From Gnetum montanum (Eukaryota; Streptophyta; Gnetopsida; Gnetales; Gnetaceae), in assembly GCA_015680685.1 (NCBI GenBank), contig MNCI01015910.1, positions 1,228,592-1,292,591 of the forward strand: 64,000 nucleotides of DNA, read 5' to 3'. The position numbers were made by a program, and so were the translations under genes. This document shows, piece after piece, positions 1 to 11,725 of the stretch. How positions within the stretch are numbered: position 1 is the stretch's first letter; every line of letters starts with the position of its first letter. Under the pieces are notes generated by a model. It was given only the letters and a program-made list of their open reading frames with translations. It was not told the origin of the DNA and did not search any database.

Positions 1-56
1 TCTCGCACATGGGACTTTGGTTTCTATTCCAATAACCAAATTTTTTGGGTCCAATA
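1..56 (+). repeat. End of 5' LTR of element A
   Basis: Bases 15-56 resemble the end of the 3' LTR at 11684-11725, both finishing with GTCCAA-y-A. A primer-binding-site-like sequence follows at once, as expected at the 3' end of a 5' LTR. Confidence 0.65.
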
Positions 57-57
57 G

Positions 58-82
58 TTTTCTAGTACTAGAAGGAGGGCCT
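58..82 (+). other. Primer-binding site of element A
   Basis: CTAGTACTAGAAGGAGGGCC after the LTR end corresponds to the primer-binding site of element C (TTTGGCACTAGAAAGAGGGCC read on the minus strand at 36954-36974). The tRNA was not identified from the sequence. Confidence 0.55.
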
Positions 83-289
83 TTGCTCAAATTCTTGGCC
101 AATTTTTTTTTTTCAATTGTCATGTTTTCAAGTTTCCAAATCTATGAACATATTCCATTGAAACCTTGGAAACTAGTGTAGGGATTTCGCTGCATTTTCA
201 TAGTAGTTGCAAGATTTCATGGGGCTAGTGTAATCTACCTAAAAAATCAAAATCCAGAAGCCCAGTTTCATCTGCTATGAAATCTAGTG

Positions 290-700
290 GAATAAACCAC
301 ATTTTTTGCTCCCACCACCTAGTATAGTTTGTTGGGATTTGCTTGCCCAAAACCTAATTCTATTTAGTGTAGAATCCAACAGAATAAACAACTTAAATCC
401 AATTCTATCCATGATGGAACAGACCATATTTTCCAATTCCATCTATGACAAAATAAATCATATTTCCCAATTCTATCCATGATAGAATAGACCACATTTT
501 CTACTCACACCACTTAGCATAGTTGGTTGGGATTTTCCCTCCCAAAAACCCAATTTTGTTTAGTGTATAATCCAGCAAAATAAACAACTTAAACCCAAAT
601 TTTTCCATGAAAAAATAGACCATATTTCCAAATTCTATTCATGATAGAATATACCATATTTTTTGCACCCACCACTCAGCGTAGTCGATTAGGATTTAAT
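290..700 (+). repeat. Tandem repeat in the leader of element A (units about 197 and 161 bp)
   Basis: A block starting ATTTTTTGCTCCCACCACC near 302 recurs near 497 and 658. Each copy carries the marker phrases 'ccaccacyyagyrtag', 'tttagtgtagaatcca' and 'aataaacaacttaaa'. Sub-repeats of 'ccaattctatccatgatagaatagacca' type lie inside each unit. No coding potential is seen. It occupies the untranslated leader between primer-binding site and gag. Confidence 0.75.
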
Positions 701-1008
701 ATCATAAACCCTATATACTACATAGTACATGATTTTCTACTAAGTAGTATTTTACAGTAACACTTTCAGCTCCTTTCCATTTATAGCCAACATACTAAAA
801 TTTTGCTAAAAATAGTAAAATGTGAAATAAACATCCTCAATAATGTCTTTTAGTAAGTTAATAGTTTTTCCCATTTACATGGCTGAAATGGCATCAAACT
901 AAGATGCTATGAGGGTCTATGGTTGAATCCCCTATGGTTGAATGTAGATAATTCCTTAGGCTAATAGGTTGAAGCCCATATTTTTCCATCATAAATGAAG
1001 AGCATTAT
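701..1008. other. Leader of element A, no gene seen
   Basis: AT-rich sequence between the leader repeats and the first continuous gag-like reading frame. No motif recognised. Confidence 0.5.
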
Positions 1009-2680
1009 AATTTCATTTGTGAAAAAATTCAAGCAAACCAACTCATTCCACATGGGATCACTAAAGCCAAGCATGAGTATGAGCTTATCCACTATGATGA
1101 AAAGGAGTATATCCCTTCCCCATATGATACTCACACTTGTATTTTATCTCATTTGATTAAGATGGATGAGTAAAGCAAGAAGCTTAGTATGGTTAGCCAA
1201 CATGAATAAATCAATAAGTTTGAGATTGAGCCTGAACTTGACAACTTTATCGGGCATCTATTCCAAACAATAGCCCCCTAGATTACCGTGCCTACTTCAA
1301 CCCCTTTGGTTACTTCTGTAGATTAGGTTTCTCAATTGTCATCTCCTATGTATCCCACAATGTTGGAACTATAGTGGTTATAGCCTCACACTAGGTACAA
1401 CCTACATCATAGATAGCCTTCCTTTTTTCATCTATGCCATTTTCCACATAGCCTTGGTTTGCACAGCCATCACCGATGGTTCTCACCATCACTCATCCTT
1501 TCTCCATGATAGTGGGCCCTACTATGAAACCTAAAATAACCTAAGAATCATAAACAACCTTTAGAACCTTTGTTTCCCAAGTGCATTCTTTGACCTCCTT
1601 CTCATTGTTCGGTCCCCCTATGACCATGATGACCCAGCAACTCCCTTCTATACCACAATCCATCATGAGGCCACAAGCCTTCCAATTGACACCTCAACCA
1701 TCAACACAAACATCATAGCCCATGGGGATGTCCCAAGCCTTAGATCAAGCCTTCCAAATGATCTAAGACCTTAATAAAGAGCTACGAAAACTCAAGGCCA
1801 ATATAACTTAGACAGTCAAGGTTATGGAATTCTACCAAGATGATCCCATAAGCCATATTGTGCCTTAAATAACCTTGTATGCAAGTACATCCATACAAAA
1901 CTTTACCAAATACAATGATGAAGGGAATCCAAATACACACCTAGTTACCTTTTTGTCTAAGTGCCTCTTCTTGCAAGTTTGGCCTCATATGATATTGAGG
2001 ATTTTTCTCATGTCTTTCTAGGGTAAAGCTCTAGATTGGTACCAAACCTTGCCTAGAGGTTTCATCTCCTCCCTTGAAAACTTAATAGACCAATTTGTAA
2101 ACTACTTTAGATACAAATTGAAGCCAGATGCCACATTGGATCAACTAATGAAGGTGAAGTAGAAGTCACTTGAACTAGCTAAAAGGTTCATTCAAAGATG
2201 GAACTCAATACTTAATGAGATTCTAGAGCCTATTTTTGAAACTCACCTCTTGAACATCTGCAAGGAAGTAGTAACTAACTTTATCAAGTCAAATTTTTAC
2301 TACCTAGGGCCCTGGTCACTAAGCCAAGCATTCTTACAAATCAAGAACATTGAGGTGGTAGCTAAGGCAAGCAACGATTTGGCTTATGTAGCATATAAAA
2401 ACCAACACATGAGGAGGGATAGGAATAATCAAGTAAGAACATACAACCATGGTTGTAATCACAAAGGAGTTAAAAGCAGGAAAACGGTAGAGGTCATCAC
2501 CTCACAACACATCTTTTGACTCTTCACAACCATCAACTTCGTACATCCCAAATCAAATAAGACCAAACTTTGGGAGAAAGGAGAGGTCTAAGTATGCAAG
2601 GTTTCCTATGAAGCCCTCTAAGCTCTTAGAACAATTACTTAGAAACAACCATCTACAACATAAGCAACTATTTTAAGAGG
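1009..2680 (+). pseudogene. gag: Decayed gag of element A (retrotransposon capsid protein)
   Basis: A structural polyprotein that would form the virus-like particle. The frame is open from 1009 (FICEKIQANQL...) to about 1380 apart from TAG/TAA stops, then shifts. The capsid core begins near 1900 (TKYNDEGNPNTHLVTF) and continues through GKALDWYQTLPRG and LIDQFVNYFRYKLKP to about 2520, a typical Retrotrans_gag arrangement. The same region in element C reads MKYNGEGDPNAHLVTFHSEC and GKALDWYHVLPRA, which confirms the family. Several stops and at least one frameshift make it non-functional. No CCHC zinc knuckle was found. Confidence 0.8.
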
Positions 2681-3599
2681 CTCATAAGGGGCATGATCAT
2701 CTTTGTGACATAGCTAGAGACCCAATGATATCTACCAGAGATGATTTGAAGCTATCAAAGTACTTTAGACTAGATAGGTACTATCATTATCATCAAATGG
2801 CTAGTCATGATACCAATTTTTTCCTAGCATTATAAGATGACCTCCAAAATATGATAAACCATGGAGAGTTGGTATTGAATGAGCTCAACTCTTCGAGCAC
2901 CAACACGAACTCTTATACTATAGCCTCATTCACAGAAATCAAAAGATCTAATCTATGTAAGGAACCATTTTTCATCACAGTACTACCACGATCCCAAAAT
3001 ACAAAGGCTAGAGAGCCATTCATCATGTAGGTACCACCTCCCCTAGTCCCTAAGAAGTCTTTCATCATTTTTGTTCCTCCAATGGCATCAACTTCACAAC
3101 CAAGGCCATGAGTTGCTAATCCCCCAAAGCCTAAAGAACCATTTGTTATCTAGGTCCCTTCACCTTGAACAAGTAAGATTATAACAAACCATGACAAAAG
3201 CCTACCTATAGTGACCCAAAACTCAAAGGTTAGCAAGAAACCATCATTATAACAGTGATGAAACTGACCTATAGCCAAACTAACAATGAAGTCTATAGCC
3301 AAACTAACAATGAAGTCCATTGAAGGTGCCCAATAAAAAAAGGCTTTAAAACAAGCTACACCAGGACCAACTACATCCATGAACAAGGGATTCAAGGCAC
3401 ATGGATTGAAAATTAAGCCACAAAATCTAGGAAGGATGGAGAAGGTTAGAATCACTAAGGTTGAAACATTACATGCCAAGGGGAAGAGCTTCATTGTAAC
3501 AATGAAACAAGTCAAACAAACACTTAAAAAAAAGAACACATCACCAAACTTTGGAATGCACTAGCTCAAGTATTAACCTCTATTCCTATAAGTAAAGAC
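2681..3599 (+). pseudogene. gag-protease linker of element A, decayed
   Basis: Stretches remain readable, for example 3379-3564 (lysine-rich, 61 residues beginning MNKGFKAHG), and repeated proline-rich phrases such as 'EPFVI.VPPP' near 2960-3160. This is the low-complexity linker expected between capsid and protease; no domain is recognised. Reading frames change several times. Confidence 0.5.
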
Positions 3600-4110
3600 A
3601 TGCTTGCTAATAAAGATTCAATGCATTCTATGATTGAGTAAGCTTCTCTTAGGGAAAATGGGCATTAAACCATGCTCAACTTCCATGACAATGAAGTGAA
3701 AATTAACTCTTGAAATGGAAAGGTACTATCCGCTTCCCTCCTTATCATCATACATGTTGGCAGATAGATGGTTCACCATGTTCATGTGGATGATGGGATA
3801 GCCATGAATATGATATCATATTCCATTGTTGACAAGTTAGGCTTAACCAAAAATATCCAAGTGACCACCACCTTAGCACTTAAATCATTTCATGACTCAT
3901 GGATAGTAGTGCAACGTTCCATGTCTTTAGATTTCATGGTTAGTGAATAATTTCCTACATATGATAACTTTATAGGGATTGAGGAGATACTTAACTTCAA
4001 CTTAATCTTAGGAAGATCATGGTTAGCTAAGCTTTGTGCAATCCCATCCTCAATACATCAAGAGATTTACTTGCCTTATGAGAAAGGGGAAATTGTCATT
4101 TGTTGAGAAA
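3600..4110 (+). pseudogene. Decayed retroviral-type aspartic protease of element A
   Basis: Would cleave the Gag-Pol polyprotein. The readable motif VHVDDGIAMNMISYSIVDKL is followed 40-70 residues later by FNLILGRSWLAKLCAIPSS, which matches the flap and second-half pattern (LILGRSW) of retrotransposon proteases. Element C carries the parallel VHVDDGVATNIIPFSVIDNL and INLILGRS at 33434-33192. The catalytic triad reads D-D-G rather than the usual D-[ST]-G (or the D-G-G of some Tat relatives). TAG/TAA stops interrupt the frame. Confidence 0.75.
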
Positions 4111-4479
4111 ATGTATCATTGTCCTTAGTTAACTATGTCAACATCAACCAAAGTTCATAGGAGGAGTTTCAAGAGGAAACTCTCAACACTTAGACTAGGG
4201 CCAATAACAATGAGAACAACAACAATGTAGATAACACCAACTCTGTAACATAAGATAATCAACCAAAATGCCTACAACTTGCCATGTTAAACAAGAGAAA
4301 TAATGATCATAGAATCATGCCAAAATGATTTCTTATTCTCTCAAAGATCAAACAACAAGTTCATGATAAATGTATCATCCATTCCTTTGCTAATCATTTA
4401 TTTACCTTTACAAAGTTATATAATGTTTCACTATTGGCTCTAGCCTTATGTGCTCTTTCAAGAGCATTTCATACTTGCT

Positions 4480-4640
4480 AGGAAAGTATGGACCATGGCC
4501 TGCTATGGCCTTAAACTAGTAATATGGCTTTCTATGGCCTCAAATTGGCAATAGGACTTGCTATGGCCTTAAACAAGCAATAGGACTTTCCATGGACTAA
4601 AACTAGCAAATAATGCATGGTCTGCCATGGTCAAAAACCA
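4480..4640 (+). repeat. 27-30 bp minisatellite, first block of element A
   Basis: Four to five diverged copies of a unit with core GGCCTTAAACTAGCAATAGG, about 29 bp apart ('ctatggccttaaactagtaatatggcttt' and relatives). The same unit in the same orientation relative to the element occurs in elements C and D. Confidence 0.8.
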
Positions 4641-4679
4641 ACAAAGCATTATAACTTATTTATAATTCAGTTTGCAAAC

Positions 4680-4832
4680 AAAAAACATGAAAATGACAAT
4701 TTACAACTAAAAATAGGAAAATGAATATTTACAACTAAAAACATAAAAATGATAATTTAGAACCAAAAGTTGGAAAATGATAGTTTGGAGCCGAAAACAT
4801 GAAAATGATAGTTTAGAGTTGAAAACATGACA
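4680..4832 (+). repeat. Five-copy 30-bp tandem repeat in element A
   Basis: Five successive units of the type 'aaacatgaaaatgataatttacaactaa' follow the minisatellite directly. Copies differ at a few positions each. No coding role is apparent. Confidence 0.75.
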
Positions 4833-5780
4833 CAACCATAGGAAGTCATTGACAAAAATTATCAAATTTTTTTTAATTTAATCCAAATCAATTCTATACC
4901 CTTTTCAATACTTTAAATAATCACAAAGATCATGGGACATTGATGGGAAAATTTTTCCAAAGTCTCAATGTTTTCCATCTTCATAGGGGTAAGTGCGTGA
5001 AAGCCTTAAAACCTTAATTTCATGTGACCTTATGGAAAAATTTGTAAATAATTAATGACTTAACAAAATTTGATGATTACATAGCTATTTGAATTGTAAA
5101 ACCATGACCTATAATCCCATAATAAGAAAACATAAAAAATATTAACCAATTTTTCCAAAAAAAATAAATAAATTTGCAAAACATATCTGATCCTAGCCAT
5201 CATGCCAAAACCCATTTTCATGCGAGCTTACGAAAATGCTAGTCAAAAGTTAGTTGTTCATACAAATTCAATGATTCCATAGCTATTGGAATCCTTGAAT
5301 GATGAACTAAACATGCATAGCCATAAAATGAAAAAATTCATGACCATTTACTATAGAAAAAAAATACCAAAGTTACTTTTGAAAATAGCCAAGAGCTGAA
5401 AACCCACTTGACACATCCTAATAGAAACACCCATAAAAAATTAATCATAAGGTAGGATCAAGTGGTTCAAAAATAAAATTGATCCAAAATCACTAAGAAA
5501 TAACCATATAACCTTAAGAAATTTAAATATATAGCCATTCTCATATGAAAAAAATTCAAAAGTGTCATTGCTTTTTGGGGATTTTGAACTTCTAGGCTTG
5601 ACTATGATGGGGCTTAGACCCATGGAGCCTTGAAATAGATGACATATTCCATCCACTTCCAAAACCCAATCCCCAATCCTCCATTCATGCTTAAAAACCT
5701 CATCATCAAATTGGACAAGAAAGTGTCGACATAGGTGTAAACTGAATTTTCAAAAGCCTTAAGATTTAGGAAAAACATGG
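4833..5780. other. AT-rich spacer of element A, no gene seen
   Basis: Long A-rich sequence where RT would be expected in an autonomous Tat element. No RT, RNase H or integrase motif was found in six frames. The 73-residue frame at 5441-5662 on the minus strand has no recognisable domain. Confidence 0.5.
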
Positions 5781-8110
5781 TTTCCCATGTGACTACATTG
5801 GCTTGGGGCCTAGCTATGCTAGCCGAGCATAGCCAAATGGAATATAAGGCATTTCACCTCTTCCTAGTAATCTATTCACACTAACCATTGATCCATTTAA
5901 TCTTATACCCAAACCAACAACTGGGAGTTGGAATTAGCAATCTTAGGATACTAGAATAGCATCAAATCTTGCCACAAACTAGTTTTTGGAGATAGCTATG
6001 TTGCCCAGAAGTATGACTACACTAGCCCAACATACTCAAGGATAGAATAGACCATTTCTAGCTCAACCTCCAATTAACTACAAACTTCCATGCCATCTTT
6101 GTAAACCTTGGCTAGAGCTCCTAATAACCTTGAAACTTTGTCACATTCACCAAATGAAGTAAAAATCAATCAAAAATCATAACTACATTAGAGGAAGGTT
6201 GCGACTACACTAGCCCAATGTAGTCATAGGGTTTGTGGATGGGATTGATCATAGGAACCATGAAAAACCTTCAAACTACCATTTCATAGCATTCACACCT
6301 CCCCAAGACTTCTAGTGACCTCAAATTATTGATCAATCAAGCAAAAATACTTCACAAAATTATCAAAATTCACTTCACATGCTTGACTATGGTGGGAACT
6401 ACATGACTACACTGGGCCAGCATAGCCACTAGTGGTGCCCAATGTAGTCCACCTAAAAACCTCAAAAAAATCATTCCCAAGTCCAAATCCACCTCCAAAG
6501 ACCTTAGGACCATGCCAAACTAAAAAAAGAAGAAAAAATTCATCATTTTCCACATAAAAATGCATATCCCAAGGGTGAATATATTGGGCTAGTGTAGTCT
6601 ATTTAGAAAGCCTGAAACAAGTCATTTCCCAATCAAACCAACTTCCCAAGAATCTTAAAACCTAGCAAAGCTAAAATTAATTTTCCCATTTTTAATATTT
6701 TCGAACCCCAACTATGCTAAAGATTATGTGACTACACTAGGCCAATGTAGTCATTGGTGGTGCCTAGGATAGTCCACCTAAGATTAATAAAATTTTTTTA
6801 TAAATAACTAAAATCCACTTTTGGCAAACCCTAGCATCCTACCAAAGCTTGATTTGAATGCAAAACTTAATATTTTCCATTTTCAAACTTCAGCTATGTT
6901 GAAATTTGCATGACTACACTAAGCTAGCATAGCTACTAGCAAAGCCTAGTTTAGTCGACATGGAAAATGCCAAAATTAGCCTTAAGAAAGTTAAAATAAC
7001 CTCCCAAACCTTATCAAATAATGCTAAGACATGAAACCTTGAAGAATCAAGTTAAAAATCACTATTTTTTAGTCCAAGCCTACCAACAATGTTGGAATTT
7101 GCATGACTATGCTAGGCTAGTGTAGTTATTAGCAAAACCTAATGTGGCCCACTTGGAAAATGCCAAAACATGCTAGAAATTGCCAAAATTAACCCCTAGA
7201 AAGACCTAGAACCTTGCCGAAGCATGTTAGGACCATGAAACCTTGGGAAATGAGTCAAACTCCATTAATTTTCATCCCAAACTAACTAACTACACTAGGA
7301 ATTACATGCCTACACTAAGTGAACATAGTTAAGAGGTATTTGGCCATTTTGGAACCTAAACAAACATCAAAAGTGACAATTTTGACACTAACACTCTGGC
7401 CAATAGCACTAGTGACATCAAAAGTTCATTAGCATGGTCAAGTGAGCATGAAAACTCAAAAAAATCATTTTCCATGTAAGAATATGCTAAGGAAGCTTGT
7501 GACTATGTTGGCTTAGTGTAGTCATTGTAGGAACCCATTTTGTGACAACAATAGCTAGCAGTATACTACTAATAATGACTCAAAATAGAGCTAGGAAGCC
7601 CAAAACCCTATCCCATGTCATCCAACTACAATTCCATCCTATTTTAGCCTTGGAAACATCAAATTTTGCATAACTACACTAGCACCATGCATGAATATGT
7701 TGGCCTAGCGTAGTCAAATGGGAAATTCCATAAAATTTACTTCTATTCCCTAATTTTGACATCTAAGTAGTTAATGCAAGCCTTCAATGATCCTAAGCTG
7801 ATCTAGAAAGTTGAAAAAGCTCTAATCCTAACTTGAAAACCCCATGAATTCAATTATTTCATGTGACTATGCTAGGGAATGCAAGACTACACTAAACTAG
7901 CATAGTCACTAATGGAAACATGATTTTCAAGCTTCTGGGAGGTGAAAATCGAGCTAAAACTTGCCAATCCTTAATACCAACCCCTTGGGCTAGTTTTCTA
8001 GACCATCAAGAGCCCAAAAGTGATCATACTAAGATTGTTTAAGTACCCATCAATGTTGACTATGTTGAAGAATGCATGAATTTTCTGGGCTAGCATAGTC
8101 ACAAGAAAAT
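5781..8110 (+). repeat. Degenerate ~190-bp tandem array with a palindromic marker
   Basis: About thirteen copies of an imperfect palindrome of the form GACTACACTAGGCCAATGTAGTC, at roughly 5792, 6021, 6207, 6404, 6590, 6731, 6911, 7105, 7287, 7501, 7680, 7880 and 8058, so about 140-230 bp apart. The sequence between them also repeats loosely ('aaaaccttgccaaagcatg', 'aactccattattttcat'). No coding region is seen. The array fills the place of pol in element A. Confidence 0.75.
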
Positions 8111-8159
8111 GTGTCAATTTTACCTTAACATAGCCCCAAAATGATCCTCTCATATGCCC

Positions 8160-8570
8160 AAACTTTCATGGAAATCTTGTAGCCTCATACCATGGCCTAA
8201 TAAGGCCTAAAACTAGAAAAATATAATCTTGTTTGACTAGTATTTATCATTTTTTACCACATGTATTCCACTTTGATGAATTTGACCTCTTTTCATGGTG
8301 TTTTGATTACTTTGACCTTGTTATGCATTTTTGACCTTCACTACCATAAATTAAACTCATGTAGCTTTTACATAACTCCAATTTCACCATACATACCTTA
8401 TTTCTCTACTATGGCCTATTTTTACCTTTATTTAGCCTTTGATTGATGTTAAGTGATGGGGTTTGACCATTCTTGATATCATTTGACACCATGTAACTAT
8501 GGCTTACAAAGGCCTTAAATTGGCAACATGGCTCGATAAGGCCTAAAACTGGCAAAAACATAACCTCAGT
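8160..8570 (+). repeat. Second minisatellite block of element A
   Basis: Copies of the GGCCTTAAAYTRGCAA core recur near 8183-8215 and 8497-8555 ('catggcctaataaggcctaaaactag', 'tatggcttacaaaggccttaaattggc'). They have the same orientation as the block at 4480-4640. The sequence between them (8220-8490) is T-rich. Confidence 0.65.
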
Positions 8571-8828
8571 TGAGCACATGTAACCTTGTTTTCATACTTT
8601 CATGGTCCTTCAACTTGTTTTCACCTTACTTGGCCTTTATTTGAACTTTGTTCCAACTTATTTGTCTTCACCTACATCTTATAGCCTTTTTTAACCATGA
8701 TTGAACTTGTTTAACCTTTCTTCTAATGTGTTTTGATTCATATATGTATTATTATTAATGTATTTACATTATTTAACAATCTTATTACATAGGTGACAAT
8801 TGATGTACTTATTTTTTCATGCAGGATT

Positions 8829-9135
8829 AAGCAAGGAAAATGAGAAAGTAAACTTGACTAGCCTTAAAGCCTAAATGGGTCTTGCTGATGATGTTGTTAG
8901 ACCAATATAACATAAGCCTTTCAAGCCATTTTACTATACAACATGGACATCCTAAAGTAGCCTAATGACTACTAACCTTGAAGCTAGAAACATCACAGAG
9001 GGTTCCTTTATCAAAGTTCCCATCTATATCACAATGGTGAGGAGAAAACACATAAAACTAAGTTCCTCACTTGAATTTAAGCCTACTCATGATAACATCA
9101 AATCTTTGCAATACCACATTAAAGCCATCACTTAG
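8829..9135 (+). pseudogene. Unknown decayed reading frame in the 3' part of element A
   Basis: One frame stays coherent for about 100 codons except for TAG/TAA stops, with readable pieces such as ARNITEGSFIKVPIYITMVR and KLSSSLEFKPTHDNIKSLQ. It starts directly after a splice-acceptor-like sequence (pyrimidine-rich then ATGCAG at about 8828). I do not recognise a domain. It could be an extra ORF like those known in Tat-lineage elements, or a chance open stretch. Confidence 0.3.
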
Positions 9136-9219
9136 TCCTAATTACATCTAATGCTCACATATTTTCTTATAGTGTTATTTACCATTGTTAACAAATTACA
9201 ACAACAGACTAATGTTGAC

Positions 9220-9222
<3 letters not shown>

Positions 9223-9259
<37 letters not shown>
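9223..9259. repeat. (TC)n microsatellite
   Basis: About 18 uninterrupted CT dinucleotides. Confidence 0.97.
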
Positions 9260-9263
<4 letters not shown>

Positions 9264-9604
9264 GGCACAATTAATGAACTGAAAGCTTTGTAAATTTGAT
9301 GCACATTGCATAGATCCCTTTATGCTGTCACAATGATGATCAATTGTGACCTGGTTTTCTAGTTGTCTAGTGTGGTTGTATGCATCATATTGTAATAACA
9401 TGTTCTCTTTGGCTAGTTTTCTTATCCTCTTGAAGTTGAGCTTGTAGGATGAAGCTCAAAATTCATCCCAACGATGCAACTCATTGTGGAAATAGGTTAC
9501 CACATGATCTCAATGTGCAAGATTTGATGAGTTCATCTTGTCATGCTAAGAGTGCTTATTCCATTTCTCTCTTATCATCATTTCCTTGAGCCTAACCCTG
9601 TAGC

Positions 9605-9990
9605 TTGATTATAACCTTCCTTATCTTGAATAATAGTATTAACCAATGTTTGTCACTCATGAATTATGGTCATATGACATCCCTTCGTCATAATTCACCA
9701 TCAAGTCCATCGAATGTAATACATCTCATTCAGTGGGAAAACCAAGTCAAACTAACCTTGGTAAAGAAACCTAATGAAGATTTTACCCCACAAAGAAAAA
9801 TGGAGAAGAAAATTGTGAAGAAGTTGAATGACCAATAAACCCCAAAGGACAAACCAATGGATTCAAACATGCAAAGGGAGAAGCCTAATGGCCAAAGAAA
9901 ACCTCAAAGAAAAGTAATGGTTCATTAAATGCATTACCAAGTGACCAACACTTCCAAATACAAAGTGCAAAGACCAATCAATTAACTAAT
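9605..9990 (+). pseudogene. Unknown lysine-rich reading frame near the 3' end of element A
   Basis: A 77-codon open frame at 9605-9838 continues past a TAA with the same basic composition (QREKPNGQRKPQRKVMVH) to about 9990. No known domain. The position, before the polypurine tract, would fit an accessory ORF of the element or the end of the frame at 8829. It may also be non-coding. Confidence 0.25.
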
Positions 9991-10216
9991 ATGTTAGTGC
10001 CATATCATAGCCATGATGTCAATATTCAGAATCCATTTTTAACCCTCATGACAATAACCTTGTAACCAAATATAGCCTTTATCATCTTTTACCTCATCAT
10101 TACCATATCTCATCATCACAAGAACTCTTGGACATGGTTCAAGAAAGGGAATGTTGGTGATGGACTTGCAGTGATGTTTTATATTCTTTATTGATATCTC
10201 TTAGGTCAATCCTCCA

Positions 10217-10238
10217 AACATCAACAAAGAGGGAATAA
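10217..10238 (+). other. Polypurine tract of element A
   Basis: AACAAAGAGGGAATAA directly precedes the 3' LTR start TGAAACACCACTAATG. Element C has AACAAATAGGGGCTAA before TGAAACACCACTAATT on the minus strand, and D has AACAAAGAGGGGCTAT before GGAAACACCAC. The shared sequence fixes the LTR boundary. Confidence 0.75.
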
Positions 10239-11725
10239 TGAAACACCACTAATGATTCATGTTGTGAATTATAACCTTCATTTCCCAACTTGAGGTAATA
10301 TTTTATTGTAAATGTAAGATATGTAGTCCATGAGCTACAATCTTGCATACTTCAAGTTTTTTGTCTTGAAAAATGCCTCAAAAGTTTTTATTGCCTTACT
10401 TCGAAATTGGGAAAAGGTACCTCATATCTATATTTAGGCTCACGAAGGTTGGAAATGCCTTAAAAATGATCAAAATTAGCATTTTCATGGGTTCTTGTAG
10501 AGGTATAGCCACAACTATGCTAGAACCATCTATTCCTTAGTGTAGATGGGATTGATGGAATTTTCCATTTTCGACTGAGCATAGTCACCACCGAAACCTA
10601 ATGAAGATACAACATTGAAAATGTTGGGATTTTCCATTTTGGAATTGGTGGCATTTTTCATTTCTGTTTCCATTTTCCCAACAATGGCCAATATAATCAC
10701 TCCAACTCTTTAGTAGTTGTAGCATGAATAGCACTTTTCAATGATGGAATAGACAACATTTTTTGTGAATTTCCACCAACTTTTAGCAAACTCAATGTAG
10801 TCCACCAAAGCCAGTGTAGTGAGGATGGTGCTAGTGTAGTCACAAAAGTCCATCTACTATTTATAGTAAATGGATCGATTTTGGTGGCTATGGTGTATTC
10901 CAAACTTATTATAAATGACAATTATGCTAAAAATTATAATCATTGTAACCTGAAATTAGATACCAATCTATTAGCAACCATGATAGTGATGTACAAACTC
11001 AAAAATAGCCAATCTCATACCTATATAAGTCCAACATGAACACCATATTTTGGTTCTAGAATTTTGAAAGTATTTTCCATTGAAAAGCATTGTCATAGGC
11101 ATTTTCATAGTAAAAAAAAGCCCATTACAACCTTACAACGTCCTTGGCAGCAAAAAATTGGTGCCTACATTGGGCATAGAGACTCCCATGTGATGTCATT
11201 ACACCAAAGTTTTAACACCATTCCATAACCAAAACTATAGATCTTGGTGAAAATAAGGAGAAGTTGTTGGAAACAGAAGTTGGGAAGTAGCTAGATCATG
11301 GAGTTTCAAGCATAGATTACAAGCAATGGAATTCAAGCTCCTCCAATGACTTCTTGCACAACTAACACATGAATCTATACTCCATGAACCTTCCCCTTTA
11401 TTTTCCATTTTAATAAATTTTTAGTTCTTGTTGTGTAGGTTTTTAATTTACGTTCTCACTTCTATGTCTATTTCCACTATGAATCTGCAATTTCATTTCT
11501 GTTTACATTTATGTTTTCATTTTCATTTTTGATTTTGTATACATTTATGTTTACGTTTTAATTGTCATTTTTGTTTACACTTTCATAAGTCCTTAGATGA
11601 TTGATAAGATCATCTAGGATTTCTTAAATCTCGTTCCTGGAGGCCCTTGGGATTTGAGTTAAAACTATTCCAATGCTTAGGATTTTTGGTTTCCATTCTA
11701 GCAACCAAATTTTCTAGGTCCAACA
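10239..11725 (+). repeat. 3' LTR of element A
   Basis: It runs from TGAAACACC to GTCCAACA (TG...CA), about 1.49 kb. A TATA-like TATATAA lies at 11032-11038. It also carries palindrome-type CTACACTA/TAGTGTAG pieces near 10500-10870. Its end matches bases 15-56. Confidence 0.7.
11032..11038 (+). promoter_or_regulatory. TATA box in the 3' LTR of element A
   Basis: CCTATATAAGTCC, in the element's transcription direction, about 690 bp before the LTR end. Typical of a plant LTR promoter; activity unknown. Confidence 0.5.

Larger units (their letters stand above)
1..11725 (+). mobile_element. Element A: Tat-like Ty3/gypsy retrotransposon with gag and protease but no pol (5' LTR cut by window edge)
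   Basis: The plus-strand order is LTR end (1-56), primer-binding site, leader with tandem repeats, decayed gag, decayed aspartic protease, a long repeat-filled spacer, polypurine tract and 3' LTR (10239-11725). The last 40 or so bases of the two LTRs align (15-56 with 11684-11725). Gag and protease match those of element C on the opposite strand. I found no RT, RNase H or integrase between 4.1 and 10.2 kb, so A looks non-autonomous. Sequence on the right returns to Athila-type gag, so A lies inside element E. The left LTR end is outside the window, so the target duplication cannot be checked. Confidence 0.75.

Noticed and set aside
5781-8110. Regularly spaced repeats resembling a CRISPR array
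   Set aside because: Repeats are degenerate, spacing is about 140-230 bp, flanking sequence also repeats, and the context is a plant retrotransposon.
9138-9401. Minus-strand 87-codon open frame
   Set aside because: Produced by the (TC)n microsatellite, which gives an Arg-Glu run; no independent support.
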